Shown here: in pieces, positions 47,610 to 58,864 of the stretch
Layout: each line of letters starts with the position of its first letter
Numbering within the stretch: the stretch's first letter is position 1
NCBI RefSeq assembly: GCF_009730915.1
Contig: NC_052486.1
Span: forward strand, 23,093,589-23,157,588
DNA: 64,000 nt
Direction: 5' to 3'
Source: Dioscorea cayenensis subsp. rotundata
Taxonomy: Eukaryota > Streptophyta > Magnoliopsida > Dioscoreales > Dioscoreaceae
Notes under the pieces: model-generated
Database searches by the model: none
Told to the model about the DNA's origin: nothing
The model's input: the letters and a program-made list of their open reading frames with translations, nothing else
Program-made: the position numbers and the translations under genes

Positions 47610-48040
47610 TTTGCAGTGCCATTGCACAATTTCAGTTGCTTGTTCTAATGCTTTCAGAGAACTTTTAGACTGTTTACTGTGAAACAGGAAGTCCAATTCT
47701 TTCCTCAGATTTGGTCATCAAAGAAAAAAAGTATAGTGTCTGTTTTTGGTTTTTCAATTTCAATTGCAAAGTTGTATCCCTTTTCCTTATAAGAAAAACG
47801 AAGCATGTTGAAGCCATTCATTCTGTTTGTACATCCAAATCATATTGTAGAAGGCAAATCCTGTCATTCTATGACTAGGATACTTTTTCATTCTTTTCAT
47901 TTGAAGATATCATAGCGCACCTGGGCCAGACTGTGGCCCAAGTTGTTTCATTTGCTCATATATTTGATTTTTTATTTAATAAAACACTGGAAGATGTGCC
48001 AAAATTAAATAAAAGTAAGGAGAATTAAAAAAAAAAAAAT
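47610..48040 (+). other. 3' flank of the PP2C gene
   Basis: Pyrimidine/AT-rich 3' UTR-like sequence with an AATAAAAC polyadenylation-like word at about 47979. No further gene before the foldback element. Confidence 0.45.
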
Positions 48041-49549
48041 TGTAATCCCTTATTTAGTCCCTCTAATATGGTCATATTGTCTTTTAGTCCTCTTATTTGA
48101 ATTTGGTCATGGGATATATTATTTTAATTAGAAAATCTCAATTAACCGGCTAACAGACATTAGTTTTTCTTTCACTGTTTATCATTTTTTTATTAAAATA
48201 TTATTAGAAAGGAGAAAAAATAAAAACTAATTAACTAAATAATTAACACTAATTAAACTAACGGGAGAGGGAAAAAAAATAAAAACAAGTTAACCTCCAT
48301 AACCCTTTTTTTCCTCAAAGCCCCTAACAACTCCTTCACCAACCTGTTCACATCCTTGAACATACTCACACCCTCTTGTAGGGCTCTAAACGAGTCGAGC
48401 CAAGCCAAGCTTTGCTATGTTCAAGCTTGGCTCGTTACTATTTTAACCGAGCTTATTTCAAGCTTAACTTGTTAAAAAAATTCAAAGCTTAGACTTGGCT
48501 TGTTTACTTGATTAAGGCTTGACTATTTTTTTATATTATATTTTTTTATTTAATAAAATATCATTTAAAGCTTATTTAATGAATCATTATCAAGTGTGAC
48601 TCAACTCGATTTGAGTTTGAGGATCATTTTAGTAAAATAATAATTTAAGCTTGTTTATGGAATAATTAAGGTTTGAATTCAAGTTTGTTAAAATCTTCAT
48701 TAAACAAGTTAATAAATAATTATAATAAAAACAAAATAAATATTGTGATGTAACTATCTATAATTTTTTTTTTGTAATATTATTAACAATCCGGTAAATA
48801 AGCTTGTTCATGACACTATAAATGATTATATTAATAATTGTTACAAATAAAATTGTAAATGATACTATAAACGAGTTGTTCACAACATTTAACGAGCTGA
48901 GCTTGGTAGTGTTTAAACTTGGCTCATTTATCTTACGAGCTCATTTAACTTAATGAACTAGCTAACCCGATCTTTTAACAAGATGATCCTTCAAATAATA
49001 GTTTAGAGCCCTATATGTGTGACTCAAATTGACAACAACGACATAGTCACATATACACCTTAATATGCATATATATATATATATATAAACGAGCTCACAA
49101 CTGAGTTTATTAATCGAGTTTGAAAATAATGTTCAAGTTTGGCTCGTTTACAATATGAGCTGAACACAAACGAACTTTTATCGAGCTGAACACCGAGCCG
49201 CTCATGAACGGCTCGGCTCAAATACAGCCCTACTCTCATGTACCACCCTTCGCTCTCTTTTATTTTAATTTTGAGTGGTGGTGGCGGTGGCATGGCATAT
49301 GGGGTGTTGAAAGGGATCATTTTTTTAAAAAATTTTGAAAAATATTATTATTTAGATAATAATCGGGTCCAACCGTCCAAGGTTCCTTTAATTATTTTTT
49401 TTTAATTTTTCCCTCTTTTTTAATACTACTTTAATTGAAAAAAAACCAAGATCTGTTAACCGGTGGAATGAGATCGTTCAATTGAAACAATATATATCCC
49501 ACGACCAAATTCAAATAGGGAGACTAAAGGGATTAAAGAGGGATTATAA
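48041..49549. mobile_element. Outer foldback element with ~110-bp inverted ends
   Basis: The left end (48041-48160) and reversed right end (49440-49549) match over about 110 bp: GTAATCCCTTATTTAGTCCC against ATAATCCCTCTTTAATCCC; then TTTAGTC, CTTATTTGAATTTGGTCATG against CTATTTGAATTTGGTCGTG; GGGATATAT; and TTAACCGGYTAACAGA. The 'phase-like' ends with TAGTCCCT words resemble the MITE at 20093 and the block at 55965. The interior contains a second element (48380-49231) and otherwise AT-rich, noncoding DNA. Confidence 0.78.
48380..49231. mobile_element. Nested terminal-inverted-repeat element (Mutator-like?)
   Basis: 852 bp. The left end AGGGCTCTAAACGAGTCGAG and the reversed right end AGGGCTGTATTTGAGCCGAG are imperfect inverted repeats. 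Flanks ACCCTCTTGT (48370-48379) and ACTCTCATGT (49232-49241) match at 8 of 10 positions, the length expected for a Mutator-type duplication. A further exact inverted copy of its first 13 bases, GTTTAGAGCCCTA, lies inside at 49001-49013, so two related elements may be nested or fused. Multiple GCTCGTTTA/AAGCTTGGCTC words occur. No transposase frame. Confidence 0.7.
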
Positions 49550-50274
49550 AAAAACATGGATTCTAATTCTATAATATATGCAAATATCATGTTTACCAAC
49601 TTATTTTTTTGATTGATTTATTTATTTTTTTACTAAAGTTTCATAAATAAATTTCTTTATACAACTGCTATATGATTGCATTATTTTTTTAAAAATAAAT
49701 AAATAAACCCCAATAGATTAAAAAAAAAGAGAAATACAATCCAAAATATTGATAACCAAGCAAACAAAAACTGGAGTACAAGAATAAAAATAAGAAATTA
49801 AACACAAGTATGGATTGGAACATATTGGAGATGTTGTATATTATTAGCTTAGCTAGTTGTCAGCTTATTTCCTAGTTTAAATCTGTTATATGTGGTTAGA
49901 TTGTGTATGTATGGTAATGCAATATTGTCAATATATCTAGACTTATTCTTAATGATTGTGGTTACCTCAAATCTTTGTATTAGTCTCCTATATATATGTA
50001 TTATGTTCATATTCAATAGATTGATATATACAAAGTATTTTACTCTAAATTTCTCTATATTCTAATTTTCTTCTGGACAAAAAACACATAAAGCATAATA
50101 AGTATGCCCAACATGTGCACATGCCAAAGAGTAAGGGTTCTCGTAAGAGGGTTTGTGCAACAAAGAGCTTGTTGTCAAGTTGTGACAGTGCTGATGCATG
50201 TTGACTCGTCCTCTCTAGAATCAACAAACTCCAGACTTGTTTTGACTTGTCACCTCCTCTAGCTTTTGTCTTTT
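49550..50274. other. LINE-tail remnant and a probable short solo LTR
   Basis: About 49683-49810 reads like a minus-strand LINE 3' tail (TTTTTTAAAAATAAATAAATAAACCCCAATAGATT and adjoining purine-rich words; decayed). About 49832-50065 begins TGTTGTATATTATTAGC, has CTCCTATATATATG as a TATA region and ends CTCTAAATTTCTCTATATTC. It resembles a short copia LTR such as the one at 58630, but no target duplication was found. From 50066 to 50274 nothing was recognised. Confidence 0.4.
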
Positions 50275-51857
50275 TGTCACGCCCTGAATCCGGCTCGCCA
50301 GGCCCAGTGCACTGACAAACGGCTGCACACCTACAAAGCCTCAAAACCTAATCCAAACAGAATAAAGAATCAGACTGAATGTTTGCAAAAACAAAACAAC
50401 TAATTCAATCAAAACTCAGGCACACACAAAAAAAAAATGGTACTTATTACAAGCTAATTATACGGCGAAATACCCAACGATCTTTGCTAAGTTTTCCACC
50501 ACTCAACCCTACTCCTGATCTGAAAGGGAAAGAAAGCAACTTAATGAGCTTGGGAGCCCATTAAGCAACCACTAAAAATATCGGGATCACAAAAATTCAA
50601 TAATTTCTAAAAACATATAAAATGTAACAAAACAGAATAAATATCAAAGTGAAATCCAGAAATCGGAAATAAATCATAACAGATTTAGTTTACCGAAATA
50701 ACAAGCATATATGTCCCCCAACAACTAATGCCAAAACAAAATATCATAACTCATTTATTTAAACTCGGTGACCCGAGTCGGATTTCAGAACTCATAGGTT
50801 TACCCTCAGTGACTCGAGCCGAATATCGAGCTCGTTATTCTTCACCAACGGAGCAGTGCGAAACTATAGTTTCTATGTCGAAGATGCGTGTCGACACTGG
50901 CGATGTTCAACCCCGATGATGAGAGTTATTGCATTGTTAATTGGGGACTACGAGTTTCTATAACAAAAATATATCGGTATGTCCAAAATTATTGTCCACA
51001 CAAAAATACTGAAATTCAGTAATCCCGTTTTTCTTACAAAAATTAATCCAATTATATCAATTAATAGAATATTCCACACAACTTAACAATTTACTAAAAT
51101 CTGGAATACTATAAACACAAAAATCAGCACTTCAAGTAAATGCAAATATTCATGAATTAAAACAAATGAAATAATTCAAAATCAATACATCATGAATCCG
51201 TAATTTCCTATATAAAACCTTTTAAATAATGGATGAAAATATGACATCAGGAAACTTGCTAAAAATTTAATTGAAATGAAAAGTTTATAATGATCACATG
51301 ATTCTGAACTATACATAATTAAACTTTAGTAATTATTGAATAAACCATATAAATAACCAATCACAAAACTATTAAATATACCAGAAATCAAAAACTAAAT
51401 AATTAAATAACCAATAAAAATATAAACTATAAAAAATTAAATAAATATTAAATAAAACTAACTCAATGGAATGAAAATTTATCAAGAGTCAAAATGTATA
51501 TATATATGGGTATTTATATGTGGTTTACTTACTTGTCGATCGCTCAAAAACCCCCAAAATCCTACGATATTTCTTCGATGGAACCTCACAACGTAAAAAA
51601 CAAAACCCTTGACGGAGAGACCTATCCCCGTCCTCTCCGCCGGCACCACACACCAAATCAAAAGAAAAAGAGGAGAAGAGGGAAAAAAAAACTAGATCTC
51701 TCCTTCTTCCTTAATCCAAACAAAGATCCATAACGAGAGAAACAAAGAGGTGGCCGCTAGGGTTTTGAAACCTAAATAAAAGATAAATAAATAAAATTCC
51801 GTAACTGTCATCCATGCACAATTAATAAAATAATTAAAAAAATGTGTGGGGCCCACA
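50275..51857 (+). mobile_element. Solo LTR, probably gypsy type, with 5-bp target-site duplication
   Basis: Starts TGTCACGCCCTGAATCCGG and ends TGGGGCCCACA (TG...CA), flanked by exact CTTTT at 50270-50274 and 51858-51862. The TGTCACGCCC start is common in LTRs of plant Ty3/gypsy elements. 1583 bp with a GC-rich first 100 bases, an AT-rich centre and a GC-richer 51590-51770 section. No polyprotein region adjoins it, so it is a solo LTR. Small open frames within it lack any domain. Confidence 0.85.
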
Positions 51858-51862
51858 CTTTT

Positions 51863-52900
51863 AAGGGAGTTGTAGAGAGCCAAAGAATAAACCTATAAGT
51901 AATTTTAGTAATTTCAGAGAATAGTTTTAGTCAATATGTCCTAAATTTCCTGAGGGTCATAAGAGTTGGGCTCTCCAAAGTCCCCACATGTTTGGGAGAG
52001 AAACAAGGATGTAAAGCAACCCGAGGCTCTATTGAAATGTACTCAAATACGCATCGCAAAAGCACAGTAGAGGAACAAATGATCCACTAATTATATCTCA
52101 GCGTAATAAAATACGCAACTGGTGGTTGGGAGTCTGTTGTAACCTCTTTTAACAAAGTTCTCAATGGGGAGGGTCTTGTTGTCCCAAGCTAGCCGTGTGA
52201 AAGCTTAACCTTTCTGAGGACCCTATTGTCTAGGTTAGTATTGTTTTCTTTTTTATCTTTTATCTTAGCTAAATAATATTTAATTAAAAACAAAAATGAT
52301 CAAGAATCTCAAAATTTAAGGTAAATGTCATTGAGCTACATTGTATGAGAGGAAGATAAACAATGCATAGACCTTGTAGTTTAACATTTCAACTGCAAGA
52401 AATCTCATATGTATACGGCAGAATTGATAAAAATAAGAAGGGATGTAGAATGAGGTGCGACTTATCACCTTTGCAACTCGTAGTTAGTATTTCATCTCCT
52501 TTTTACTCAAAGGTGAAGAGTTTAAATCTTACTCATGCCTTGCCCATAATTCTCTATTTGAAAAAAAAAAATCCACTTCCTTATGTTTGCTTGTGTGAGA
52601 TCAAACTAGTTTCTTCACACCTTTCAAACCTCATGAAATTCATGGGATTCATCAAACAAACTAAATTATTATTTCTCATACTAAAAAAAGTACAGATCAT
52701 AATTAGTAAAGTATATATGATTATCATAGAACGAGATAATTATATGCCACCTGATCGTTGAATAGTATGAAGAACTGAAGTACATGGATTGACGAAGATC
52801 TTATTCATTATACCCAAGTTAATTCATATGTTTGATTAATTAGAATATTGTTAACTTGTGCGAAGATTTTCTTTTTATTATTATTACAATGTCAACTCGT
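51863..52900. other. Intergenic stretch with a possible SINE remnant
   Basis: At about 52445-52572 GCAACTCGTAGTTAGTATTT followed by GAAGAGTTTAAATCTTACTC and an A-run resembles a tRNA-derived SINE with degraded A and B boxes. The open frame across it (52363-52761) has no recognisable domain. Nothing else found. Confidence 0.3.
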
Positions 52901-52904
52901 GAGA

Positions 52905-53020
52905 AGAAGTTTTAAAAAAAAATGCAGATAAACTACAAATAATATTAAAGAAAACATAAAATAACCACAAGAGAAGTACAATAAAACAGGATCAAAATAG
53001 AAAAGGGCTAGCCGTCAACC
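52905..53020 (-). mobile_element. LINE 3'-tail remnant, minus strand
   Basis: GTTTTAAAAAAAAATGCAGA, then TAAACTACAAATAATATTAA and purine-rich GAGAAGTACAATAAAACAGG, corresponds to the reversed LINE 3' end (tail, GTGGTTTATCCAC relic, 3' UTR). It is decayed and short, with no ORF part. Confidence 0.5.
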
Positions 53021-53129
53021 AGAAGTGTATGAAGATGTTCTCTCACTCCACTATCGGTCTCCTTCTTAGAATTATCTATAAAAATACTATATTTATAGCA
53101 GAAGCACAGAGAGAGAGAGAGAGAGAGAG

Positions 53130-53555
53130 ATTGTCTTCATGCTTCCTAACCCTTAACAGTTGTGTTAAAGTTTCCTCAATTAATGTCCTTCAAGTTTTCA
53201 ATAAATCAGAAGTTCATAGATGGCGAGACAATAAAGAATCCATTCAACTAGCTAGCCAGAGGAGAACAAGAAGCTTATTAGAACACAATGGGCATCTAAT
53301 ATATACAATGATCACAAGTTACAGAAAGTGTGTCTTCATGTTTGCTATGAAACCCCAACCAGCTTCTTCAAGCTTCTTCCATTAAATTTCATCATCCTCT
53401 CAGTGCATATATCTACACATATATATATATATATATATATAATTCAAAGATGGCAATATAAACATGGATCCATTCAATTAAATAGAGATCAGAATAAGAT
53501 TACCAAAACAACCGACAAGTTCTACTCATGGTCTTCTATTAACTTGATCACAAGT

Positions 53556-53598
<43 letters not shown>

Positions 53599-53830
53599 TC
53601 TATAAAAGGAAAGGCCACATAGATCTGTGCGTACGTGTGTGTGTGGAGAGTGTTCAGGTTTCTGATGAAACCCTAACCAGCATCTTCAAGTTTAATCCTC
53701 CATTAAAGTTCATAACATTAATTCTCTCAGAGAAGTGCATAGAGATGACACCAAATGGAAACAAGGATGTTTCAACTTGCTAGAGAAGGACAAGAAGCTT
53801 AATTGTTAAAGCAAACTCACAACTTTTTAT
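53130..53830. repeat. Three diverged copies of a ~200-300 bp unit and microsatellites
   Basis: Copies at about 53130-53330, 53335-53550 and 53655-53830 share CTTCATG/TTTCTGATGAAACCC, AACCAGC.TCTTCAAG, a TCATC/CATAACATTAA block, TTCATAGATGGC or AAAGATGGCAATA, GGATCCATTCAA, GAACAAGAAGCTTA and GATCACAAGTTTA words. They are separated by (TA)n at 53403-53441 and by a (TTTA) run of about 12 units at 53556-53599. A (GA)n run lies at 53110-53130. All are in the 3' flank of the GATA gene; no coding frame is credible. Confidence 0.65.
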
Positions 53831-53893
53831 TCATAATCATCCATTAATAGATAATTAACAAGCTAAGCATTTATTATAAATCCCTATTAATTC

Positions 53894-54416
53894 CTATTCA
53901 AGCTTTAGCAACATCAGAAGAAAAGAGATCCATATATATATGGATCTCTCAACCTCTACTTCTTCTTCCTCGCCACCTTTCCACCACCACCTGAAGCCCT
54001 TTGAGGTGGTGGAGTTGGTCCCCAAAGTCAAGTCAGTGATGATCTTGTTCACCTCCTTCCTGTGCCTTATCCCACATGCATTACACAGTGTCTGTTCACA
54101 AAGTTAATTTTCACATCAAACACCATAAACATATATAAAACCTCATATAAAAGACATATAACTATACCTTAGGGCCATCAGGGCCATTCCTCCAGAGTGG
54201 TGTTGAAGTATCTGAACAGAACATGCACTTCTTGATCCCAGGAGAAGGATCAGAGACACCCAGAGTGAGAGCAACATCAACACCAGAGTTTTGATAGTTG
54301 GTCTCCTCCATAAGTCCCAACAAGTCCCTCTCCACCAAAGCCTTCTTGGTCACAGAAGAAGAAGCTCCTCCAGATCTTGCCCATAGTGCAAGCCCCAAAT
54401 CATGATGATCTCCCAT
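53894..54416 (-). CDS. Small GATA-type zinc-finger transcription factor, 2 exons
   Basis: Exon 1 is 54416-54168 and exon 2 is 54091-53894, with a 76-bp GT-AG intron inside the zinc finger; 148 residues. The finger CMFCSDTSTPLWRNGPDGPK plus TLCNACGIRHRK is CX2CX18CX2C, the plant B-class GATA form that binds WGATAR sites in the nucleus. The N-terminus has LGLALWARSGG and VDVALTLGV. The intron within the finger at GPK/TLCNAC is the usual position in this class. After CNACGIRHRK the expected basic KKRR run is replaced by EVNKIITDL, and the tail is Trp- and Glu-rich (RWWWKGGEEEEVEVE), which is unusual. Reading past the acidic tail adds about 16 hydrophobic codons. Confidence 0.88.
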
Positions 54417-55960
54417 CTTTTTCTTGTTATTTGATCTCTCTAATTAAAAAAGTTGGTGCAGATCAAGATGAGAAGAGGGGGTGGGTTTTTATAGAGAATT
54501 TTGGAGAGTATAAAGTGTCTTTTTCTATTGGGTTTGATCATCTGAGTGGTCATGCATGTAGAGATTTGCATGCATTTGGATCAGTGCTTGGATGAACAAT
54601 GTGACCCTCTTTTGCTTATTCTCGTGATGCCCTTTTCTCTCTCTTTTTCTCTTTGGTTCAAGATAGTAACGCACTTGGTTTATTTTCATTTTTTTCTTTT
54701 TTTTTTCTTTTTTTTTAAGATATTAATGAGAAGAAAAAAAAATATACTATTATTATTATTTTTTTATATTTACCTCTCCCTTTATGAGGAGAAAACAAAA
54801 ACAAAAAATTAAAGAGAATTGAGTATTAGGTTCGATAATTTGGAAAGTATATTAAGAACCTAGGAATTATCATTTTGTCGTATGCATAATTGCCAGTAAA
54901 AACACATGTTCATGCCGGTTTCTAAAAATGTCTGCTTATCTGTCAATTTTGTCATGAGTTGAGTTCAAAGATGTCATTGTATCTATAATGTCTTGTATCT
55001 GTCGCATCACGGACTTAAATTTTTTTTTTGAATTAATTGTTCAATAAACATTATAATTTTTTGTGTAATAAAAAACCCATATCATAATATTTTTAACACA
55101 TTATGCTGATTTATTTAATTTAATTGCTTAAAAAGAGTGTTTTACTAGAGGTTTTAGCATAGTTTTTTTATGCAAAAGTGAACAACCCGTTCATTTTCAA
55201 GTAAGATGAATTGATCCCTTAACCTCTCACTTGGCAAGAAAAAGAGCAACCATTCTTTTAAATGTAAAAGTGTTTCTAAGGAAAATTTTATCAAATTTCT
55301 ATCCAATTTTGATTTAATTAATGTATATTAAAAATAAAATTTAATGTTGAATTATACTTTATATAATTAAAAATTATTTATTAATATTAATAATTTAAAC
55401 TCATTATTAATTTATTTATAAAAATAATTGAAATATTTTGAACAAGAAAATGGGCTCTAGCCAGCCTTCGAACCAAAGATATAGCTTTTGTATATTTATT
55501 ATTACATGAGAAAAAAATGAAAATACAAATAATTAAATAATTTTTAAAATAAATAAGTAAATACTATTTTTCATGAAAACTTTAATAATTTTTGTTTATC
55601 AAAAATTAATTTCAAATAATATGTAAATTATCATGCAAAGGTAGTCAAAGAGCAATTGGGAAAGTTATGGGAGTGGGGCCAGGATCTTGTTCCTTTGTGG
55701 CCCTCCTTTCATGTGAAGTGAACACCTGTTGGTAACTAAGGTGGATATAATCCGGCAACACACACGTGTGTTTTCTCGGCATTTTTCTTTGGCAGCCCGC
55801 ACGTGTCAAGAGGAGTAACTGAATCTGCAAAAAGTAGTCTGTCATCTCATTTGACACTTTCACCCTCCAATAGAATCACTCTACCCTTTCCGGGAATGGC
55901 GTGGAAGCTCGCATCCCAATACACATTTTTTTAATTATTAAATTATTATTTTGAAATATT
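54417..55960. other. 5' flank of the GATA gene and AT-rich intergenic DNA
   Basis: A TATA-like TTTTTATAGAG (minus-strand sense CTCTATAAAAACCC) lies at about 54485-54497, about 75 bp upstream of the GATA start codon. The rest is AT-rich with homopolymers (54690-54720, 55020-55030). No gene seen; the open frame at 55645-55863 has no recognisable content. Confidence 0.45.
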
Positions 55961-55964
55961 AATA

Positions 55965-57590
55965 AGGGAAACTTATTTAACAATCCCTATGAAGTTTCAT
56001 TTTTCATCTGCAGTCCCTCTGATATTTGCACTTCCTATATAGTCCCTCTTTCTGCACATATTTCTTTTTAGTCCCTTCTGTGACACCCATTAGTGCTCTA
56101 AAATGACAGAATTGCCCTCTCTTTTGCCTCCGCCCAATCACATCAAACTTTTTCTCTTGAACTGCCAGAAGCCTTCATCTTCATCCTCTTTTGGTAAACT
56201 TCATCTTCATCTTCATTCTTTTTTTCTCTTGTTCTTCTTCTCTTTCTCGTTGTTCTTCTTATCCTTGTCGTTGTTTTCCTTCTTTCAATTATTCAAGTAA
56301 GCAATATCACCATTGAGTTTCGCTTAAATCCTCTTTGGATTTTTTTTTTTAACTTATGGGGTTCTCCATCCTTTACGCAGGTGTTAGTCATCATGGAGAC
56401 ATTTTGTATTGTGGCTTGGTTCAAAGGCTAATGACAACTACTACAATTCACAGTCCTCACCACATAGGAGGTTGTTGTGGACGAGATATTTGAACTTCAT
56501 ATAATAGGCAAATAATACACATAAAGAGAATATTTTACATAGGAAGAAACGTATATTACACAGAAAGAGGTATTTTACACAGGAAGAGACGTATATTACA
56601 CAGAAAAGTCTGAAACTCACTATCTTTCTAAACACCACTGAAAGTCGGATTCTACACAGGAAAGCCAAAAAAATACACATGAAAAAGCACACAATAACAA
56701 TCTACTTTAAAAGGAGGGATGGAGGATGAAGATTTTTTTAGGAAATCAGTAAATCATCATAATTTACATATGCGTCTATGTCTCTTTAACAACCATTGAT
56801 GCGCATTTAAAACAATAGAAAAAAGAAAAAGAAAATCCTTTATATGTTTTAAAAAATACACATGAAAAATCCCATGGTTGGTAATGCAAATTCACCAAGG
56901 GTTACAAGTGTTGCTGCTTCAAAAACTGCTGTAGTTGAAGAAGGTAGCAATGACAATACAGAGTTTAATGTCAGGGATAATGAGTTTAGCAAAAGGGAAC
57001 AATATGTGAGTAGAAGAAAGAGTCAAAAGAGTAGACTTTCTATTGATAGTGATTATCCATCTAAAGCAAGAGATGAAGAACATTCTCACAAAGGTTCTTG
57101 TACTCATAGTGTTCGCCTCTGAAACGCTCGTTGAAAAATTGGAAAGAGTTTGAATTGAGGAGGATGAAAGGAGGAAAGCTTCTCAATTTTGTGAACCTAG
57201 AAGGCATGTAGGAGAAAGAGAAATTATGTGAGGCTCCAAAAGAAAATGTTCATGGCCAGTGCAATGGTTTGAAGAGAAGAAAGAAAAAAAAATTCAAAAG
57301 TGCAAGGAGAGCAAGGGCTCCTACTGATACAAGAAGGGACATGAGCTGATAATGTCATTTCCATCAAGAGAGGTGGGGATGAGGATGAGAGATGGAGGAT
57401 GAAGATGAAGAAGGGGGCAAATAAGTCATTTCCATGGCCACTTAACTACACAGTAATATATAGCATCAGGATATGTGGGAATTAATTTGAAAAGGAGGGA
57501 CCTATGAGGAATAAGCAATCTTCAAGGGATGTTTAAGGATTCTACAAAATATGGGGGGACTTATAGGACATTACCTATATTAATAAACAA
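55965..57590. mobile_element. Possible TIR element of ~1.6 kb
   Basis: The left part (AATAAGGGAAACTTA, then AGTCCCTCTGATATTTGCAC and ATAGTCCCTCTTTCTGCACA) and the reversed right part (AATATAGGTAATG, AAGTCCCCCCATATTT, AGGTCCCTCCTTTTC, CCCACATAT) are loosely inverted, like the foldback elements at 20093 and 48041. The middle has a CT-rich tract (56160-56290), two copies of a ~41-bp unit (56534-56612, core CGTATATTACACAGAAA), and a short open frame (56862-57122, Ser/Lys/Glu-rich) I cannot identify. No target duplication was established. Confidence 0.4.
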
Positions 57591-57594
57591 TATT

Positions 57595-57995
57595 TTTATT
57601 ATTAGGTAAATCATTAATTTATTAAAAAACCAAAACAAAATTATAAAATGAACAAGGCTGAAAGCAAACTAAAAAGGTAACAACAAATAATAAAAAAATA
57701 AAAAATAAAATCAAACTTAACACAAAAAAATATAAAATAAAATAATCACCAAATATAAAATATAAATAAAAACTAAGAACCAAAACCCATAACAAAAAAA
57801 ATAACTAAGATGTACTGAGTCAGTGATGTCCACCATATGGAGAAAGGAATCAACTCAGTTATTAGGAAAGAAATCAAGAATAAAAGGTACCAGAGCATTG
57901 GGGTTATCTTCAGTACTAGTGTTAAAAAATGCAGTGAATATTTGAGAGTACAAACTACTTGGTACATGTTGGTGTTGTCGGTTAAGTGCAACTGA
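57595..57995 (-). mobile_element. LINE 3'-tail remnant, minus strand
   Basis: TTAGGTAAATCATTAATTTA then TTAAAAAACCAAAAC at the left and purine-rich sequence onward. At 57820-57850 it has GATGTCCACCATATGGAGAA, a word shared with LINE-B's 3' UTR (GTCAACCATATGGAGACA near 13682). Decayed, without ORF2 coding sequence. Confidence 0.6.
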
Positions 57996-58184
57996 AATCT
58001 AAGTGAAAAGTAAATAAATAATTTTAATAACGGTAAAACATAGAGTTAAGCACACATATTATTTGAAAACTCTTCTATATATTTAACCAATTATTCTAGA
58101 TAAAATAAAATAACCAAAAATTAAAGTGGATAAACTAAACTAGGCTGCTAAGCAATTATCTACCTAACATTATAAAAATTTTTG

Positions 58185-58340
58185 CTTTATACCACACTAG
58201 CTAGTAAAAGAGTAATATTACATTTCTCTCTCATATAAAAGTTTCGAGGTTCAAATCCTCCCAACTGTGGCAGGTCCATGTTTATTGATATATGATATAT
58301 AGAGAAAGTGTAATCTTGGTATTTCCATAGAACGTCCCCA
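58185..58340 (+). mobile_element. Possible tRNA-derived SINE
   Basis: A clean B box, GGTTCAAATCC (58248-58258), sits inside the pairing stem GAGGTTCAAATCCTC. About 45 bp upstream is an A-box-like TAGCTAGTAAAAGAG (58198-58212). The tRNA-like head is followed by unrelated sequence. Ends are not defined by a duplication, and the insert between the boxes is too long for a tRNA gene, so a SINE relic is the better reading. Confidence 0.45.
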
Positions 58341-58629
58341 GGTTATTTAAAGTAAGAGGGAAGGGAGAGATAGGAACAACTTGGTCTATAACAGTGCAAT
58401 GAACAATGACTGATCATGGTGCTTGTTTTAAATGGATTGATGTGGTGTTTTGTGTCTTTAGTTTAAGTTTTGGTGTTCTGAACTGTAGGTCTAGTTTAAT
58501 CCAACTATCTACAACAACGTTCACAAATCCATAGAAAATTGATCCTCTAATAAACTTCATAAGTAGAAATCAAAATAATCATTCTTAGCGGTGGATATCA
58601 ATACTAAATTTTAGTTTAATAGAAGGACT

Positions 58630-58831
58630 TGTTAGAATTAGTCATTTGAAATCTTGTATTTGTTAAAAATAAGGATTCTGCATCCAGTTATAAGGATTAG
58701 GTTGAATGCACATCTTAATATTATCTTTATCCATTAAGTTATATTCAAATCTTTGTATCTGTATTCTATAAAAGCAATAGTAATACAAGTGAAGCATGTA
58801 TGGGATTCTAAACTTCTCTATTATTTTTACA
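58630..58831 (+). repeat. 5' LTR of the copia element
   Basis: 202 bp, largely matching 63006-63179: TTAGTCATTTGAAATCTTG, AAGGATTCTGCATC, GGATTAGGTTG, ATGCACATCTTAAT, TATATTCAAATC, TCTGTATTCTATA and AATACAAGTGAAG. It contains the likely TATA segment TTCTATAAAAGC at about 58761. LTR divergence is visible (scattered substitutions and several short indels), so the insertion is not recent. Confidence 0.92.
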
Positions 58832-58864
58832 TGGTACCAAAGCCATCCTAAAATCTCTACAGAG

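Noticed and set aside
53556..53599. CRISPR-like regular repeat
   Set aside because: It is a simple (TTTA) microsatellite in plant DNA without spacers.
58198..58262. A tRNA gene around the B box at 58248
   Set aside because: No acceptor-stem pairing and poor A box; at best a SINE head.
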